In this document: positions 10,431-22,990 of the stretch, one piece after another | How the letters are laid out: every line of letters begins with the position of its first letter | Numbering within the stretch: the stretch's first letter is position 1 | Assembly: GCA_023374025.1 (NCBI GenBank) | Contig: SIJG01000152.1 | Location: 62,001 to 126,000, forward strand | Origin: Heterodera schachtii | Taxonomy: Eukaryota > Nematoda > Chromadorea > Rhabditida > Heteroderidae | DNA length: 64,000 bases | Reading direction: 5' to 3' | Made by a program: the position numbers and the translations under genes | The notes under the pieces: model-generated | The model's database searches: none | Told to the model about the DNA's origin: nothing | What the model saw: only the letters and a program-made list of their open reading frames with translations

Positions 10431-13400
10431 TTTTTGTTACGGTATCTCTTAATAAAAAATTTTTTCTTTGATTGCTTGAAAATTGAAAAATTAAAAAGTT
10501 TTAATTTTCAGATAAAGCTGGGATAATTAAGGTTATGTGATTGTGCCCAGAAAATAATTTCTTTTTACGCAAATGACTGATGTTATAAAAATGAATTATT
10601 TTCAAATTTTTGTTAAATTTTTCATTTGAATAAATAATTAAATTTAAATTTTCCATTTAAATATTTAGTTTATTTTTCAACATTTTTCTATCTCTCTCTT
10701 TTAATTTTTTTTTACAAATTGTTAATAAATTAATGTAAACAAGTGTTCTTTGTTTTTGAACCCATGGGCGGATTTAAAAAACGCACAGTTTTTTTCAAAC
10801 AAAGCTCGTGATTTTATGGGATTTTAAAAAGTTTTTATAAAATTAAGATATTAAAATTCCTGTTTCATTGATCATTAGTATCTTCTCATTTGAGGATTAT
10901 TAAATTAATGTTTAAAAATTTTAGAACAAAAATTTTTTCTTTTGAAAAAACTGTTGACCTTTATATTATGAATTATGGAGTCTCTTATAAATGACTTAAT
11001 TAATATTATATGTTTTTAAAAGATTTTTATTAAATTTAAAAAATCATATCAAAATTCATTTCTTCAGCTGGTTGTTATAATTAGTTGACTAACAATAACT
11101 GCTAAATTTGTTTGATTTTTTTTTTTGCAAAATTTAAGAATTTTTTATTGTTTAAATTATCTTTAACAATTTATTAATTTTTAAGAATACTTTGTTTTTC
11201 TTTATTTTTTTTTGAATATAGTTTCTTATTTAAAATAATATCTATTATTTGAATTTTATTAAAATAAAATAATTTCGTTTATTATAATTCTTTTCTAATG
11301 TCTTTTTATTTTTTATTTATAAACACAATTTTTAAAAAACAATTTGTTCTTTTAATTTTAATTTCTCACAAATTGCGGTCCTTTTTTATATAATCAAAAA
11401 CTTTTAATCAAATTTATTATTTTTTGTTATCTTATTCATTTTTCATTCTTCAAATTTTTTCTTTCTATTTTACTTATAAAACTTTTTTTTGACTCTCTAC
11501 CATTTTAATGTCGAAAATATAAAATATTTATATAAAAATGGAAGTGCTTGGGATGGAATTGCTGGCAATTGCAATATTTTATATCCAGGTTTACAGACAT
11601 TTTTGGTCATAACTTTTTTTGAAATTTATATCAAATTTTTTAAAATTTTGCAGGTTAATAGAAAACACGAAGGGCTATCGAATGATATTAAGAAAATAAA
11701 AAATCTAAATTATAACGAAAATTTTTTCATTAGACATAAAATAATTTTGATCTCATAATCAGCCTTTTATAAAATATAGGAAAAATTTTAAAAAATAAAT
11801 TTTCAAAATAAACATGTGATTAATTGAAAAAGCATCATAAAATAATCTACTTTAAAAAAAATAAATTAATTTATTTCCGATTCCAAAAGAAATTTAAATT
11901 CCGATCAGAATGTTTTTCTTAAAAATAAGTAACAAAAATTGAAAATTTTTCTGCAAAAATTATTCTCTGCAAATGTCTCTATATTTTTACTTTACATCAA
12001 TTATTTTAATTTTTCTTTATTAATTAATAGCTTTAATTTAGATACAAAATATCGAATGAATTCATGATTTGCTTTAATTATTATTTATAATATGATTAAT
12101 TGAATAATCATTTATTTAATTTGTTTTCGTTTATTTATTAATTGTTAAAATTAGTTTATTTAGTATTAATTATCTCTTTTTTTCTCATTAATCTCACGGC
12201 CTGTGTGGGAAAAAATTTATTTGGTGCAAACATTGAATATTATTTTACGTAGGCTAAAATATCTAAATTTATTTAAATTTCTTGGTCATTTTTTATATGT
12301 AAAGTTCTCTTTTTTCTAAAAAATTTCATTAGGTTTTTCTTAATCATGTGACAATTATAGATTTTTAAATTTTTACTTTTATTTCATTGGCAGATATGAA
12401 AATAAAATAATGACACTTACACTTAATAAAAAAATTTTTTTATGCTTCTTTTTTAATAATTAATTTTGTTATTCAAAGCATAATTTTTCCTCGTCATATG
12501 TTTCATCGGTGCTATGTCAAGGGACAAAAAGTACAAAATTCGCTAAATTTTTGACTATTTAACTCATAATATTTAGGCAGACGCACAAAACTGCACAATC
12601 TTTGTATCATTGATAGCTCTTGAATTGGATATTAGATTGCTAAATTAAAAAATTTTTATTAAGTTTTTTTTTCAAAAATTATGAATTTGAATACTGAAAA
12701 TTTTTTGAAATTTCGAAATTAATAACGCAATTTTGATTTGCACTTTTTGTCCATTGGCCAACTACGATTTTTTTAAAACAAAACACTATTAGGCAGATTA
12801 AAAAAAAACAAGTTGGCTGAGTTTAATAATGCCTTCAGCAGATATATTTTTTTCCAGTGGCACAGTCGAAACTGCAGGACAAAAATGCATTGAAAATTTT
12901 TGTTTCGTTTCATAAATGCACAAAATATTCACTTTGCTCATTTATTTTTAAAATAATATATTTTATTTCAAATTGCAAAAATTTCTAATAAAAAAATTGA
13001 AAAATTCAAAACAGTGAAGAATTTCTGAAAAACTCACAAAAAAGTCATTATATTCTTCAAAAAATAAATATACTCTTAAATTCTTTTGGCTATTGATTTA
13101 AATCACAGAAACAATAATTTATAAAAAAATTATTTGCAAATTTAGTTTATTTTTAAATTATTTTTAATTTTATTATAAGAATGTATTTCTTTTAAAAAAT
13201 TATTATTTTCTTTCCATATAATTTAAAAATTTTATAACATTAATTATCGTTTGATCAAAAGATTTCATGGATTGTTAGTAAATTTTTTTAATAATATTTT
13301 ATCAATTATTCATTTTATTATTTTCTTTTGATTTTTGAATTTAGATTTTGATTAAAAAATATAAAGTTGCTATGTTGAGGAGAAAGTTCAATGTATTACA

Positions 13401-14045
13401 AAATTTAAAAAAAAATTTTATCTTTATTATTTTGGGTTTCTAAAAAGAAATTTATGAATTCATATTTGAAGATTAATGAGTTTTTTAATACTTTTATCTT
13501 TAATATAGATAAAAAATTAACTTTTTAAATTTATTTTGACTGGAAAATAAACCTTGTCTTATTTTTTCTTCGAATTAAGAGTTATATTTCATTATATTCA
13601 TTTAATTGCAATTACTATGTGATATTTTTTTAATTCAAAATAATTTTTTATTACATTCTTCTTTTTGTTCGTTTCTATGTTAGTTTCTAAACTAAAATTG
13701 AAATTCATAATAATTATCTGATATAATAATGATGATTTTTTAATATTAATTTTACTTTATTTTACAATTTCATATTTATTTTTTATTGATTGTTACTCAT
13801 CGTTCGTTTCTTTTCATTTTCTTTTGGTTTGATTTAAGATATTTTGCTTATGTGCATTTTCGTTTCAGATTAAAATTTTTCTTGTCGATATGTTCCGCAG
13901 TCATTTTCTGGCTTAAATGCTGACCGTAGTGTATACTTAATATTTTTTTTTTACAAATTATTAATTTTAATTTATAATTAATTCTTATTTCATCCTCAAT
14001 CCTTTCTCTTCTCCCGCAAATTGAATTTTAATAAATATTTTATTA
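10431..14045. other. T-rich block, no supported gene
   Basis: T dominates for about 3.6 kb. The 89-codon frame at 11489-11758 contains a worm-like acceptor (TTAAAATTTTGCAG, near 11652) but no recognisable domain, and removing the implied intron brings in a stop, so it is not called. A decayed foldback copy lies at about 12508-12764. Confidence 0.5.
12508..12764. mobile_element. Decayed copy of the 7594-7809 foldback family
   Basis: The left end GGTGCTATGTCAAGGGACAA and the following ATTTTTGACTATTTAACTCA track the left arm of the element at 7594-7809. The right end TTTGCACTTTTTGTCC tracks its right terminus. The middle has diverged and no target duplication is visible, so this looks like an older insertion. 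The limits are approximate. Confidence 0.6.
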
Positions 14046-14053
14046 ATTATTAC

Positions 14054-14656
14054 TAGGGATGCGATTTTTAGGCAAATGCCTCAAATTTTTGCGCATTTAA
14101 TACGCATAGATAAGCACGAAAAACGTATTTTCCGCTTGGTTTGGCGTGTCTAGGATTACTTTTATAATGCCTAACTTTGCCTATTTTGGACTTTTTGTGC
14201 TTAATGCCTATTTGCCTATTTTTGTGCCTATTTCGCCATTTTTGGCGCCTTTTTCAGGATTTTCGAAAAAAACCTTAACAAAAATGCAATAAATGAAAAA
14301 TACACCCCTAAGAATCGACTTGATTTTTTTTTTTAGAAAATATACCCCTAAGAATTGAAAAAATTTTTCACAAAAATTCGTCCCCAAAATTTATTTATTT
14401 TTTCATTGATAAAAAATTTTGGTTTAAAAAATTATTTTTATCGAAACAACTGTAAAACAATTCAAATATAGGCAAAATAAGTTTCTTGATTAATTTTTAC
14501 GTGTTTGCTACTTAAAAAGCTTTAATAAAAATTTTTTTTGCCTATTTTAATGCCTATTCGGGGATTTTTGTGCCTATTTAATGCCTATTTTGCGATTTTT
14601 AATGCCTTTTTAGGTGCCTATTTCGCGATTTTTTGTGCCTAAAAATCGCATCCCTA
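14054..14656 (+). mobile_element. Intact 603-bp hAT-like miniature element
   Basis: The ends are inverted repeats, TAGGGATGCGATTTTTAGGC at 14054-14073 and its complement at 14637-14656. Both flanks are the 8-mer ATTATTAC (14046-14053 and 14657-14664), the duplication length of hAT elements. The body has subterminal clusters of TGCCTATTT-type motifs on both sides and a pair of TACACCCCTAAGAATCGA-like motifs inside. No transposase is encoded. The element at 5518-6975 is an inverted, broken relative, and 50140-50648 is a more distant one. Intact ends and duplications suggest this copy is the youngest of the three. Confidence 0.88.
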
Positions 14657-14924
14657 ATTATTACATGTGAAAAGTTGTAATTCTTTTATTTTTTTATTTT
14701 GCAAGTGAATTATTCAAAATAATTTGAATTTTTTAATTAATCTAACTGCTGGATTTTGTTAGGTCTTTCTTATAGCATTTTTTTTTGATTTTATTAACTT
14801 TTCATTTCATTCATTGACAATATTAATGAAATGATAAATTTTTTTATTTATGTATAAGTACATTAATTTATTTATTTTTTTCTTTTAATAGTTATAATTT
14901 TAAATATTTTAATTTTAACTATTT
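14657..14924. other. T-rich spacer between the 603-bp element and arm 2
   Basis: This stretch is T-dominated with no open frame, repeat or site worth noting. Confidence 0.5.
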
Positions 14925-15970
14925 CCGATAAATTTATGCTTAATTTATTTATTTTTCATTCAAAATCATAATTTTTTTTCATTTGTAATAAAATATCAGT
15001 AAAATTTATTATTTTCTCACGACAATTGAATTTTTACAAAGATGTGGATTTTCCTAAAATAAGCCAGAAAGGGAATTTAAATGCAAAAAATTTCAATATG
15101 ATTAAAAACATATTTTATAAATTTGATATCAATCTGAGCGCAACCAATTAGAAATAGTTGAGTATATAGAAAAGTGGGACATTACTTATTTGTCACCCTG
15201 TAATTGGAAGTTGACTTTGATTTAATTTGGAGCAAAAGAAATAAAGTGGTATTTATAAAATGTATATAGAATTAACATTATGATTAATATCAAAACTAAA
15301 CAAAATTTAAAAGGATGACTTGCCAGTTTATTATAATTAAGGTTGGGTATTAAGGTATGTAATTACTTTTTCCTGGATTATACTTGCACTTAAATCTCGG
15401 AAACACTTTCATTTTTTGTAATTGCGAACAAAAGTTGGGATTGCCCAAATAATGTGATTAATTCACAATTTTTTTGTAATATTTTCATTTTTCTTTAATA
15501 TTTTGAGACTTTGCCATTTTTTTTATTTGGTACACATTTGTGAGTTTTTGTACATAATTCATATTCTCGATTTTTTTTAATATTTGTGATTTTTCAAACA
15601 TATAATTACCATCCTTACTTGTGATTAAAACGGGCAACTGAAGCATTTTAAAGCAATGCTCCCCTAATAATAACTATATAATAAAAAAAAATTAAAAATT
15701 AAGTTATGAGAAGCAGGAAAACAATAAATATGACAATTTCAAAAGTATTTATTCAGCGAAATATAATATCCTAAATGATTATTAAGTTAAAATGACCAAG
15801 ACATTATGTTGTTAGTAATAATTAATTTATTAAATTTGAAAATACTAAATAATTTAAAAAGAAAACAGTAAATATAAAAAACAAATAGTAAATTAAGTTA
15901 ATTAACTAAGACAACCTTTATTGAAAACAAGACAAAACTAAAAAATACAAATTAAATCATTTTCAAAAGT
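14925..15970 (-). repeat. Arm 2 of the inverted repeat
   Basis: This is the reverse complement of about 1700-2640. The core 15092-15508 appears identical to 1861-2275. Arm 2 has two stretches absent from arm 1, about 15509-15637 and about 15725-15900. The match then resumes with AGACAACCTTTATTGAAAAC and AGACAAAACTAAAAA, the complement of about 1722-1758. Similarity may continue weakly to 16060. It lies where the + strand switches from T-rich to A-rich. Confidence 0.85.
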
Positions 15971-16255
15971 TTACGACTTAAAGGAAAATTAATGAAGAAA
16001 TTTTAAATAAAATAATTAGGAAGTTTAAAATAAAAGTTGCAAATTAATAAAAAAAAACAATCTCATTACCGTTGAAAAAGATTAACAAAAAATGGCACAA
16101 AATGGCGTTTATTGCATTTAACTACGATTAAAGGAACTGTTAAATGCCAAATATGATATTTCAATATAAAATGGAAAGATCATTTAAGATTTTTGGGCTC
16201 GACTATCGCTGAATTTAAAAGGTGTTAAGGATCAGATAAAAAATATTTGACTTAA
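15971..16255. other. Short A-rich block next to arm 2
   Basis: A outweighs T up to a sharp change near 16255. Several frames of 8-22 codons start with ATG, such as 16144-16212, but none is long enough to call. Confidence 0.45.
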
Positions 16256-18265
16256 TATTACCGATAATTTTAATTTTAGATTTAAATTTTTTTAATTTAA
16301 TTTATCAATAATGACTGTTTGTCTGAATATTTTCATTTTTTTGAATTTGAAAATATTAAAGAATAGAAATATTTTTTATAAATAATTTTATGACCTCATG
16401 ACAATTATTTTTTTCAGCTTTTATTATCAAATTTTTTATTTAAAAAATATTTATTGTATAATAAAAATATTATATTGTATTTTAAAAATTATTTTTCAAT
16501 TAAGATAATTAATTAAATTATTCATAATTTTGATTTAAGTTTCAAGCTTAAAATTTAATTTTTATTAATTAAATTATTTGAAAATAAAAATCAATTTCTT
16601 ATTTTGCATGTTTCGAATAGTGTTACAGATTTATAAAAACCTAATAAATATTTTTTTAATTTTCTATTATTGTCAACAATAACTATATATACGAATAAAA
16701 TAAATAATCAAGTAATTCACAAGCAATACAAAAAATGAAATAAAAATATTTATTCATTGTTATTCATTATTATTTCAAAATAAAATAAAATATTTTTGTT
16801 TTAAATTAATAAATATTTTGTATTAAATTAAATAATACTTTATTATTTAATTATGTTCAGGTCTTCTGGTTTTAGAATGTGTCAAGGGGTGGAATTATAA
16901 TATCAATAATTGTCTTCAATTGATAAATATTTTTTTTATATTGTTGTTCCATTTTTATTTTTAATTATTCAAAACGATTTTTTATTTTATGTTTTTTTAA
17001 TTTGATAAAATTAGCTCAGAGTCAAATTTTCTTTTTATTACGCTATGTTATACAATTAATAAAATGATTTTTAATTTTTTATAAATTTGTTGTTTTTTCA
17101 TATTAGTTATTATTTTATTTAATAGTCATATTTCAAGAAGGGGTTTTTTTCATGCCGATGTTCGCACAAAGGCGAAGTTTGATATTTTATTTATTTTTTT
17201 CTAAATAGGTACTAATTTATTTTTCAATTATTCTCGGTTTTAATTGATAATTTTCGAAGTGTTTAATGAATATTATTTGCAGGCTGCAATAAATAAATTT
17301 TTTTTTCCAAAAAAAAAATAAAAGAATTAATTTATTTTCTAAATATTATTATTTTTTATTATTTTAAAGCATCAAACAAAGCTAAAATATTTTCGATTTA
17401 TTCAACTTTTTATTGGACAAAAATGTAACAATTAAAAAATAATTATGAATATAATAATTAAATCATCTCAAGTTGGCTTTATTGGTTTTTTTAAATTTGT
17501 TTTTTTCATCAAAAATTCCCTTCAAATATCCTATTTATTATAATTTTTAAAATATTTTGTGCTTGGGTTTTAGTCTTTTTTCAACTGAATTATAATTTCT
17601 TTTTACAGATTTTTTTAAAATATAATTTTTTGTAATTGATTAAAACTCTATATATCTTATTAATTGTTTATCCATTAAAAAAAATAAAATAAAGATGTTT
17701 GTCGGCTCCGACTGGGGAAAAATTGTAATTCCGAAAACTTTGTGAAAAAATTATCCAAGAAATGGGAATATGAAAAAACATTTATTAAAAATAGGGTTGG
17801 CCACGATCGGTTATTAATTGGTGCCCCGGTTTTGTGTTCATTGCAATCGGAATCAAAAAATCAGATTTTTAACAATTATTTTTACTATTTATATATAAAT
17901 TAAATTTATTCATTTTTATAAAATTAAAGCTTTTTGTAATTTAGGTTAAACTAGTTTAATTTAATATTTAATTAATTGAAATTGTTTTACTTCTTTATTT
18001 CCTGTGAATTTAATTCTGTTTTGCATGTTGTTTTCTATCTCATTTCGTAAAACAATGTTTAATTCTCTCTTTTTATCAGAACAAAATCATTATTTTTTAT
18101 ATTCAATTATTTTTTTTATATTTATGTGAAAACACATTTATAAATCTTTTCATAAACATTATTTAATCTTGTTTTTAACAAAATTTTTTTAAATATGTTT
18201 AATTTTTTTTTATATTCATTATTTTTTGGTAAATATTTTTAGCATTTTTTTTATAATTTTGGTTC
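16256..18265. other. T-rich block with scattered GC scraps
   Basis: No gene is supported. A possible weak third copy of the 3005-3240 repeat lies near 16935-17060 (AAATTAGCTCAGAGTCAAA). GC-richer patches lie near 17145-17185 and 17700-17880; the latter includes GGTTGGCCACGATCGGTTA. They read like decayed transposon pieces, but their ends cannot be placed. Confidence 0.45.
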
Positions 18266-18269
18266 TTTT

Positions 18270-18345
18270 AGAAACCGATAAAAATATTTGCGCAGCCGTG
18301 AGCGGGAGTCCGAAATTTCCGGGAGCGGGGCCGGGAATTCCGTAA
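18270..18345. repeat. GC-rich patch with a 22-bp direct duplication
   Basis: GAGCGGGAGTCCGAAATTTC at 18300-18319 is followed directly by the related GGAGCGGGGCCGGGAATTCC (18322-18341). These are two imperfect units of about 21-22 bp. The patch stands out in T-rich DNA and is probably a transposon or minisatellite remnant. The minus-strand frame through it is low-complexity and is not called. Confidence 0.5.
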
Positions 18346-19162
18346 AAAATCGATATGGTCTAAAAAGTATGAAACTTTGGCACAGAGGGAGATATAAGAA
18401 TTTTTATTTATTATAATTAAATTACAAAAAAATTTCCTCTGTGAGTTTTTCATTAAAATAATTCTAAAAAATCGATAAATTTTTCAGTAAAGTTCACATT
18501 TATTTTATTTCGGTATTTATTAATTATTTATTTGTGTGATTTGTAATTATTAAGAATTTCATCATTTATTTTGAATTTATAGCGGTTTTTATATGTAGTA
18601 ATTTTTTAATATTTATTTAATTCTTTTGACTTATTAAATATTGTAAAATAAGTTTTTAGTATTCTTTCTTAGCTTTTGTTTGCTCTTTAATCTCATGAGC
18701 ATGTCTACTTTGTAGTTGAGCCTTTTGTTGAATGGTTTATGAATTTGTGTAATTTAAAATTATAAGAAATCTTATTTGATGTTTGATAATTAAAAAAAAA
18801 TTATTTATTTTAAAATTTTAAATAAATCTCTTTTTGGTTTGGATATATATTGAACCGTCTTTTAAACATTTATTTTTATAATTTAACAAAGAAATAATTT
18901 ATCTTTAAAAGTTTTGTGATATAATTACTTTATTTTTGTTTTGAAATAATACATTACTAATGAGTTTTTATAATGTCTAATTACTTCTCTTGTGATTAAA
19001 TAACATTTTATTAAAATTGTTTAAATATAATTATAATTCTATAATTATATTGTTTTTTTTAATATTCAAATATTTTTTGTAGCCGCACTATGTGATAAAA
19101 TATATGTATATAAAAATAAAGCATTTTGATAACTAATTTTAATGTATAATAGTTATAAAAAA

Positions 19163-19339
19163 TTAGTTGTTTTTTAATGTAAATGAAGTTGTTATGTATG
19201 CTAAAATTAGCCAGACAATCATTGTCAAATGAGGAGTCCTTTCTTCTTCTTGTTCATCGTGAGAAGTATTTTTGTTTGGCTTTAGAAGTTGACTTTCAGT
19301 ATAAATATTTTTTGATTCAAATTGTTTTATATCCTTCAT
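19163..19339 (-). CDS. Candidate 58-residue protein with a C-terminal hydrophobic segment (unproven)
   Basis: I do not recognise this product. The minus-strand frame starts with ATG at 19339 and ends with TAA at 19163; the same frame stays open without an ATG up to 19393. Residues 1-26 are polar and Lys-rich, residues 27-34 are an acidic cluster (HDEQEEER), and residues 38-54 form a hydrophobic run (LTMIVWLILAYITTSFT) long enough to span a membrane, followed by only four residues. That layout would suit a tail-anchored protein or a last exon. Against it, the acidic cluster comes from a TTC-type simple run, the strand is A-rich there, and frames of this length are common by chance. No clear splice site precedes it. 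I rate it as possible only. Confidence 0.22.
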   Translation of the reverse strand: MKDIKQFESKNIYTESQLLKPNKNTSHDEQEEERTPHLTMIVWLILAYITTSFTLKNN

Positions 19340-19558
19340 TATTGTTTGTTTAATTGTTTTAATAGTCTTTTTTTTTATTCGCTTTGTCCCCTCTTAATGC
19401 GATTGAATGTTGACAGAATTTATTTCTAAGAGCGAATTTAATTATTTAATAATATAAGATTTATATATATATATTCATTTGGATTATTATATATTGATTT
19501 CATTTTTACTTTTTGAATTCATTAAATTCATCATTCTCATCATGCTTAATTGACGAGA

Positions 19559-19775
19559 AGGGATGCGAAAAATCGAAAAATTAAAAAAAAATTGAAAATG
19601 ACTTTCGTTCCGCCGTACATTAGGGTTAACCGGACGGCGCCGTGATTTTGAATTGAATTATTTAATTTATTTATTTAATTAATTTATTTAATTTATCAAT
19701 CACTGAGTTTTTTTCGCATCGCCCACACTGAGTTTTTTTCGCATCGCCCACACTGAGTTTTTTTCGCATCGACTA
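19559..19775. mobile_element. Possible miniature element with a 25-bp tandem array at one end
   Basis: The left end GGGATGCGAAAAATCG (from 19561) is mirrored by TTTTTTTCGCATC on the right, giving an inverted end of about 11-13 bp similar to the GGGATGCG ends of the 603-bp family. The interior has a GC hairpin, CGCCGT...ACGGCG, near 19611-19640. The right end is triplicated as a tandem array, so the true terminus and any target duplication cannot be set. There is no coding content. Confidence 0.45.
19701..19775 (+). repeat. Three 25-bp tandem repeats
   Basis: Units 19701-19725 and 19726-19750 are identical, beginning CACTGAGTTTTTTTCGCATC. The third, 19751-19775, differs at the last few bases. 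Each unit carries the TTTTTTTCGCATC that pairs with the left end at 19561, so the array repeatedly copies the element's terminal motif. Confidence 0.9.
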
Positions 19776-20201
19776 GCACCTATAATACTAATAAAAAAAA
19801 ATTTATTTACAAAATGAATAAAAAATTGATTTTTGAAATTTAAGCCTAAACAAATAAATAAATAGTCTTGTTTTTATTTAAATTTTACATTGGACTGAAT
19901 CTATGCGCCGGATGGTGTTTGTATCGTCTTAAAAGAAAAAGATTGAAAAACTTATGTAAATTAAATTTATATTTTCTTCGAGATTATAACTTAAATTGTC
20001 GTATAATTAAACAGTCCTTTCTAAAATTGTTTTTTTCGAAAATTTTTGTATAACAGCACGAAAACAGTCTCTACTTTCAATTGTGAATAAAATATTAACA
20101 AAAAAGAAAATATTCAAAAAAAAGACAAATTTATAACGGACAAAGAAAATTGGAAAAAATTAAAATTTATTTGAAAATAAAAAGAGAAAACTCAAAAATG
20201 A

Positions 20202-20333
20202 ATGACGAACATTGAACGAAAAGCATTTTATTTGGAAGAAATAATTGGAGATGAAATGGAGGAGCAATTTAAAGATTTGATGACTTGGTTTTTGCGACAT
20301 CGACAGTTGAGGAGATTATATATTTATTTTTAA
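20202..20333 (+). CDS. Candidate 43-residue open frame with protein-like composition (unproven)
   Basis: I do not recognise the product. The frame runs from ATG at 20202 to TAA at 20331. Residues 1-25 are acidic (LEEIIGDEMEEQFKD at 11-25), and residues 32-38 are basic (RHRQLRR). Codons such as GGA GAT GAA ATG GAG GAG and CGA CAT CGA CAG are unlike the A/T-only codons of random frames nearby, and that is the only reason to list it. It could be a stray exon, for example of a decayed transposase, since the 25-bp array and hAT-like end lie 430 bp upstream. The length alone is not significant, and no splice or promoter signal supports it. Confidence 0.2.
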   Translation: MTNIERKAFYLEEIIGDEMEEQFKDLMTWFLRHRQLRRLYIYF

Positions 20334-21240
20334 TTTTTTATTATTATTACAATTCGTAAGTTAAGGATATGGGTTTTTTATTCTTTCATATTTCTCTTTT
20401 GGTTAAATTCAATTATCTAAAATTATTAATAATAAACATTATATTCTGTAAGCGAATCAATTTATTTCGAAAAATTTGCAATTATTTTATTTTTTAATAC
20501 TTTTTCATCTCGTCTTTTAATATTAGTTCTGCTTATTATATTTAAATTTTGATTCTTGTATGTTGATTTTTAGCCATTTGGTAAATTTATGGTTTTTATG
20601 TCTCGTTGCATTTTGCATTTTGCCTTTTTTATTGTTTAGAATTTTCTCAATCTTTTATTTTCTTGCGTTGTTAATACCTATGTATAATATTTCAATTTTT
20701 CGACAAATTGAATAATTATTAGCAATTTTGATTAGATATTGTAATATTGTGCTGTTTTAAAAATTTTCATTTGTGTGTTTCCACTTAAAAGTTCAGAAAT
20801 TAAATTGCTTTAACTACAATATTTAACTATTATGGTTATTTGCTAAACAAATTATTCATTAAGATCTCCTTTTTTATTTATTTTGATTGTTCTTTATTTG
20901 TTTTTTATAATTTAATATGCAATAGCTTTCCGATCACCCAATTATTTTTATAATTTTAAATTTATATGCATTAAAAAATGTCTCTTACGAGAATTTATAA
21001 TATTATTAGTTGGTAGTTTTTTATTATTTTTTAAATTAGATAATTTATTTTATATTGAATTATTTCCTCATATAAGTTGAATTGTCAATACGCTTTCTGA
21101 TTATCACACCTTGATCGATGCTTAGAAATTTATTTGTCTAATATATTCTTTTATGTTTAAAATCATCGAATTTAATTATTATCTTTTAATTATTTTCTTT
21201 CTTTTTATCTTTTTTAATTTAAAATTCTTTTTTTTAATAA
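20334..21240. other. T-rich spacer, nothing seen
   Basis: T predominates up to a fairly sharp switch near 21240. I see no repeat, hairpin or convincing frame. Confidence 0.5.
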
Positions 21241-22990
21241 TTGATAAATTTTAATGAATGCGTAATTTACAGTAAATTAGAAAAGCAAAAGTCGAACATA
21301 AAAAATGTTACATAAAAGAAACAAAAGAGATTTTAAATTAGAAAAACAATTATAATATTTTATATTTATTAAATCACAATAAAATTATTCATAAAAGTGC
21401 ATCCTTTTACACAATTATTCAAAGTCGGAGAAATACGTTACGAATAAATTGACGTGAGAAAAGAGCAAAAAGAGATAAAAGATACTAAAATAAACTTATT
21501 TTTACATTTATTAAAAGTATTCTTTTTAATAAATTTCGTATAGTATTATATTTCAAATTAAGACAAAGGGAATGTCATAAAAGAAAAAACGAAAAAATCA
21601 ATAAAATTTTACAATAATTAATCTTGGAAAAATTTTAAATTTTATATGTTACAGTAAGAACAAAATTTATATTTATAGAAATTCCAAAATTAAATAAATA
21701 TTTCAAAAAAGTTAATATTATTTATGGATATATAAAATCAAAATTCAAGAAAATATTTAATAAAGGCTTTGTTTAAATATAAATTAATGACATGTTTATT
21801 TATTAATATAATAGAAGCATTGAAATTCCAACAAAATATTTTAAATTTTCTTTAATTATTAAATGATAAAAAATTTAGAAAAAGGCGAAATATTTTGTTA
21901 AAAATCAAAGTCTTAAACAAAAAATTAACGATGCTAAACAAAATCTAATTTTCTGAAAATGAATAAATGCCTAACAGGTCCAGGTGACAAGGAAAATAAT
22001 AATGAAGATATAAATACTTTAAATTAAAAATTAAAATAATCTAGATAAAATTTAGTTTTAGAAAACATTATGATTGAATAATGAATAATGAAGTGACTAA
22101 ACGTTAAAAACCTAAATATAAATATTTAACGCGAAAGTTTTAAAAACTATAAAAAAATTTTTGAAAAAATTAAATGAAAATTTAGTTATTCAATTAAAAA
22201 TACAAAATATAATTATGGGATTTATAAATAAATTATTCTCTAAGATAAAAAATTAAAATTTATTAAAAAACATAAAAAAGGCAAATAATAAAAAAAATTT
22301 TAAAAAAATCAAAAAATTATTATTAAAAAATCTAATCGTAATCGTGGAAAAGAATACACGAGTACACCAACAATTTAATCAAAATTTCCAATGTATAAAC
22401 AAATTCGATGACAATTACAAACAAAAAAAAATATTACTTGAGCATCTAATTAGAATTACAAAATAAAAATGAAAAAGACATGCACAACCCAAAATATAGT
22501 TGTGCAATCTGCAAGAATATAATTAATTAATTAATTATTAACATTTTAATCCATGATGGAATTTAGTGTAATAACAATAAATCAATTTTGGTTTTTTTAA
22601 TATATTATTTTAGCTATACTCATAAAAAATACTTCGATTTATATTTTATTAACGCTTAAATTGCTGAAATAATTAATATTTAATTAAACTAAATAATATG
22701 ACATACGAATAAAGTTTGAATTGAGTAAATCTAATTGAAAATTATAAATTAATAAATATTTTTTTTCATATTTTCTTATTATTAGCATTCAGTTATAAGA
22801 GCATTGGAAACTTAAAAATAAAATAAACACAAAAATAAAATAATGATTATGTTCTTCTTTTAATCCTTTTAACTTATTAAAATGATAAAAAATTTTATTT
22901 TTACTTAAATAAAATAAAAATATTTAAAAAGGATATGTTATATTTATTATTTTGATTAATTTAAAAAATACAAGAAAAAAATAATTATAA
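21241..22990. other. Mostly A-rich block, no gene seen
   Basis: A predominates, with a mixed stretch around 22560-22780. A small hairpin, TGCACAAC at 22481-22488 against GTTGTGCA at 22499-22506, is the only structured spot I found. No supportable frame. Confidence 0.5.

Noticed and set aside
11489..11758. 89-codon frame with a worm-like 3' splice site (TTTTGCAG) inside
   Set aside because: Taking CCAG|GTTTAC as donor and TTTTGCAG as acceptor leads at once into TAA. The unspliced product is unrecognisable, and frames of this length occur by chance in the window.
17100..17210. Frame with GFFHADVRTKAKFD, faintly like a kinase HRD loop
   Set aside because: The Arg of HRD is Ala, spacing to the Asn-equivalent is wrong, and no other kinase motif is nearby.
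19385..19560. Minus-strand frame reading CQHSIALRGDK, faintly like a hAT transposase LALRGH motif
   Set aside because: It requires a guessed intron, all three frames here look protein-like because the patch is GC-richer, and the match is only a few residues.
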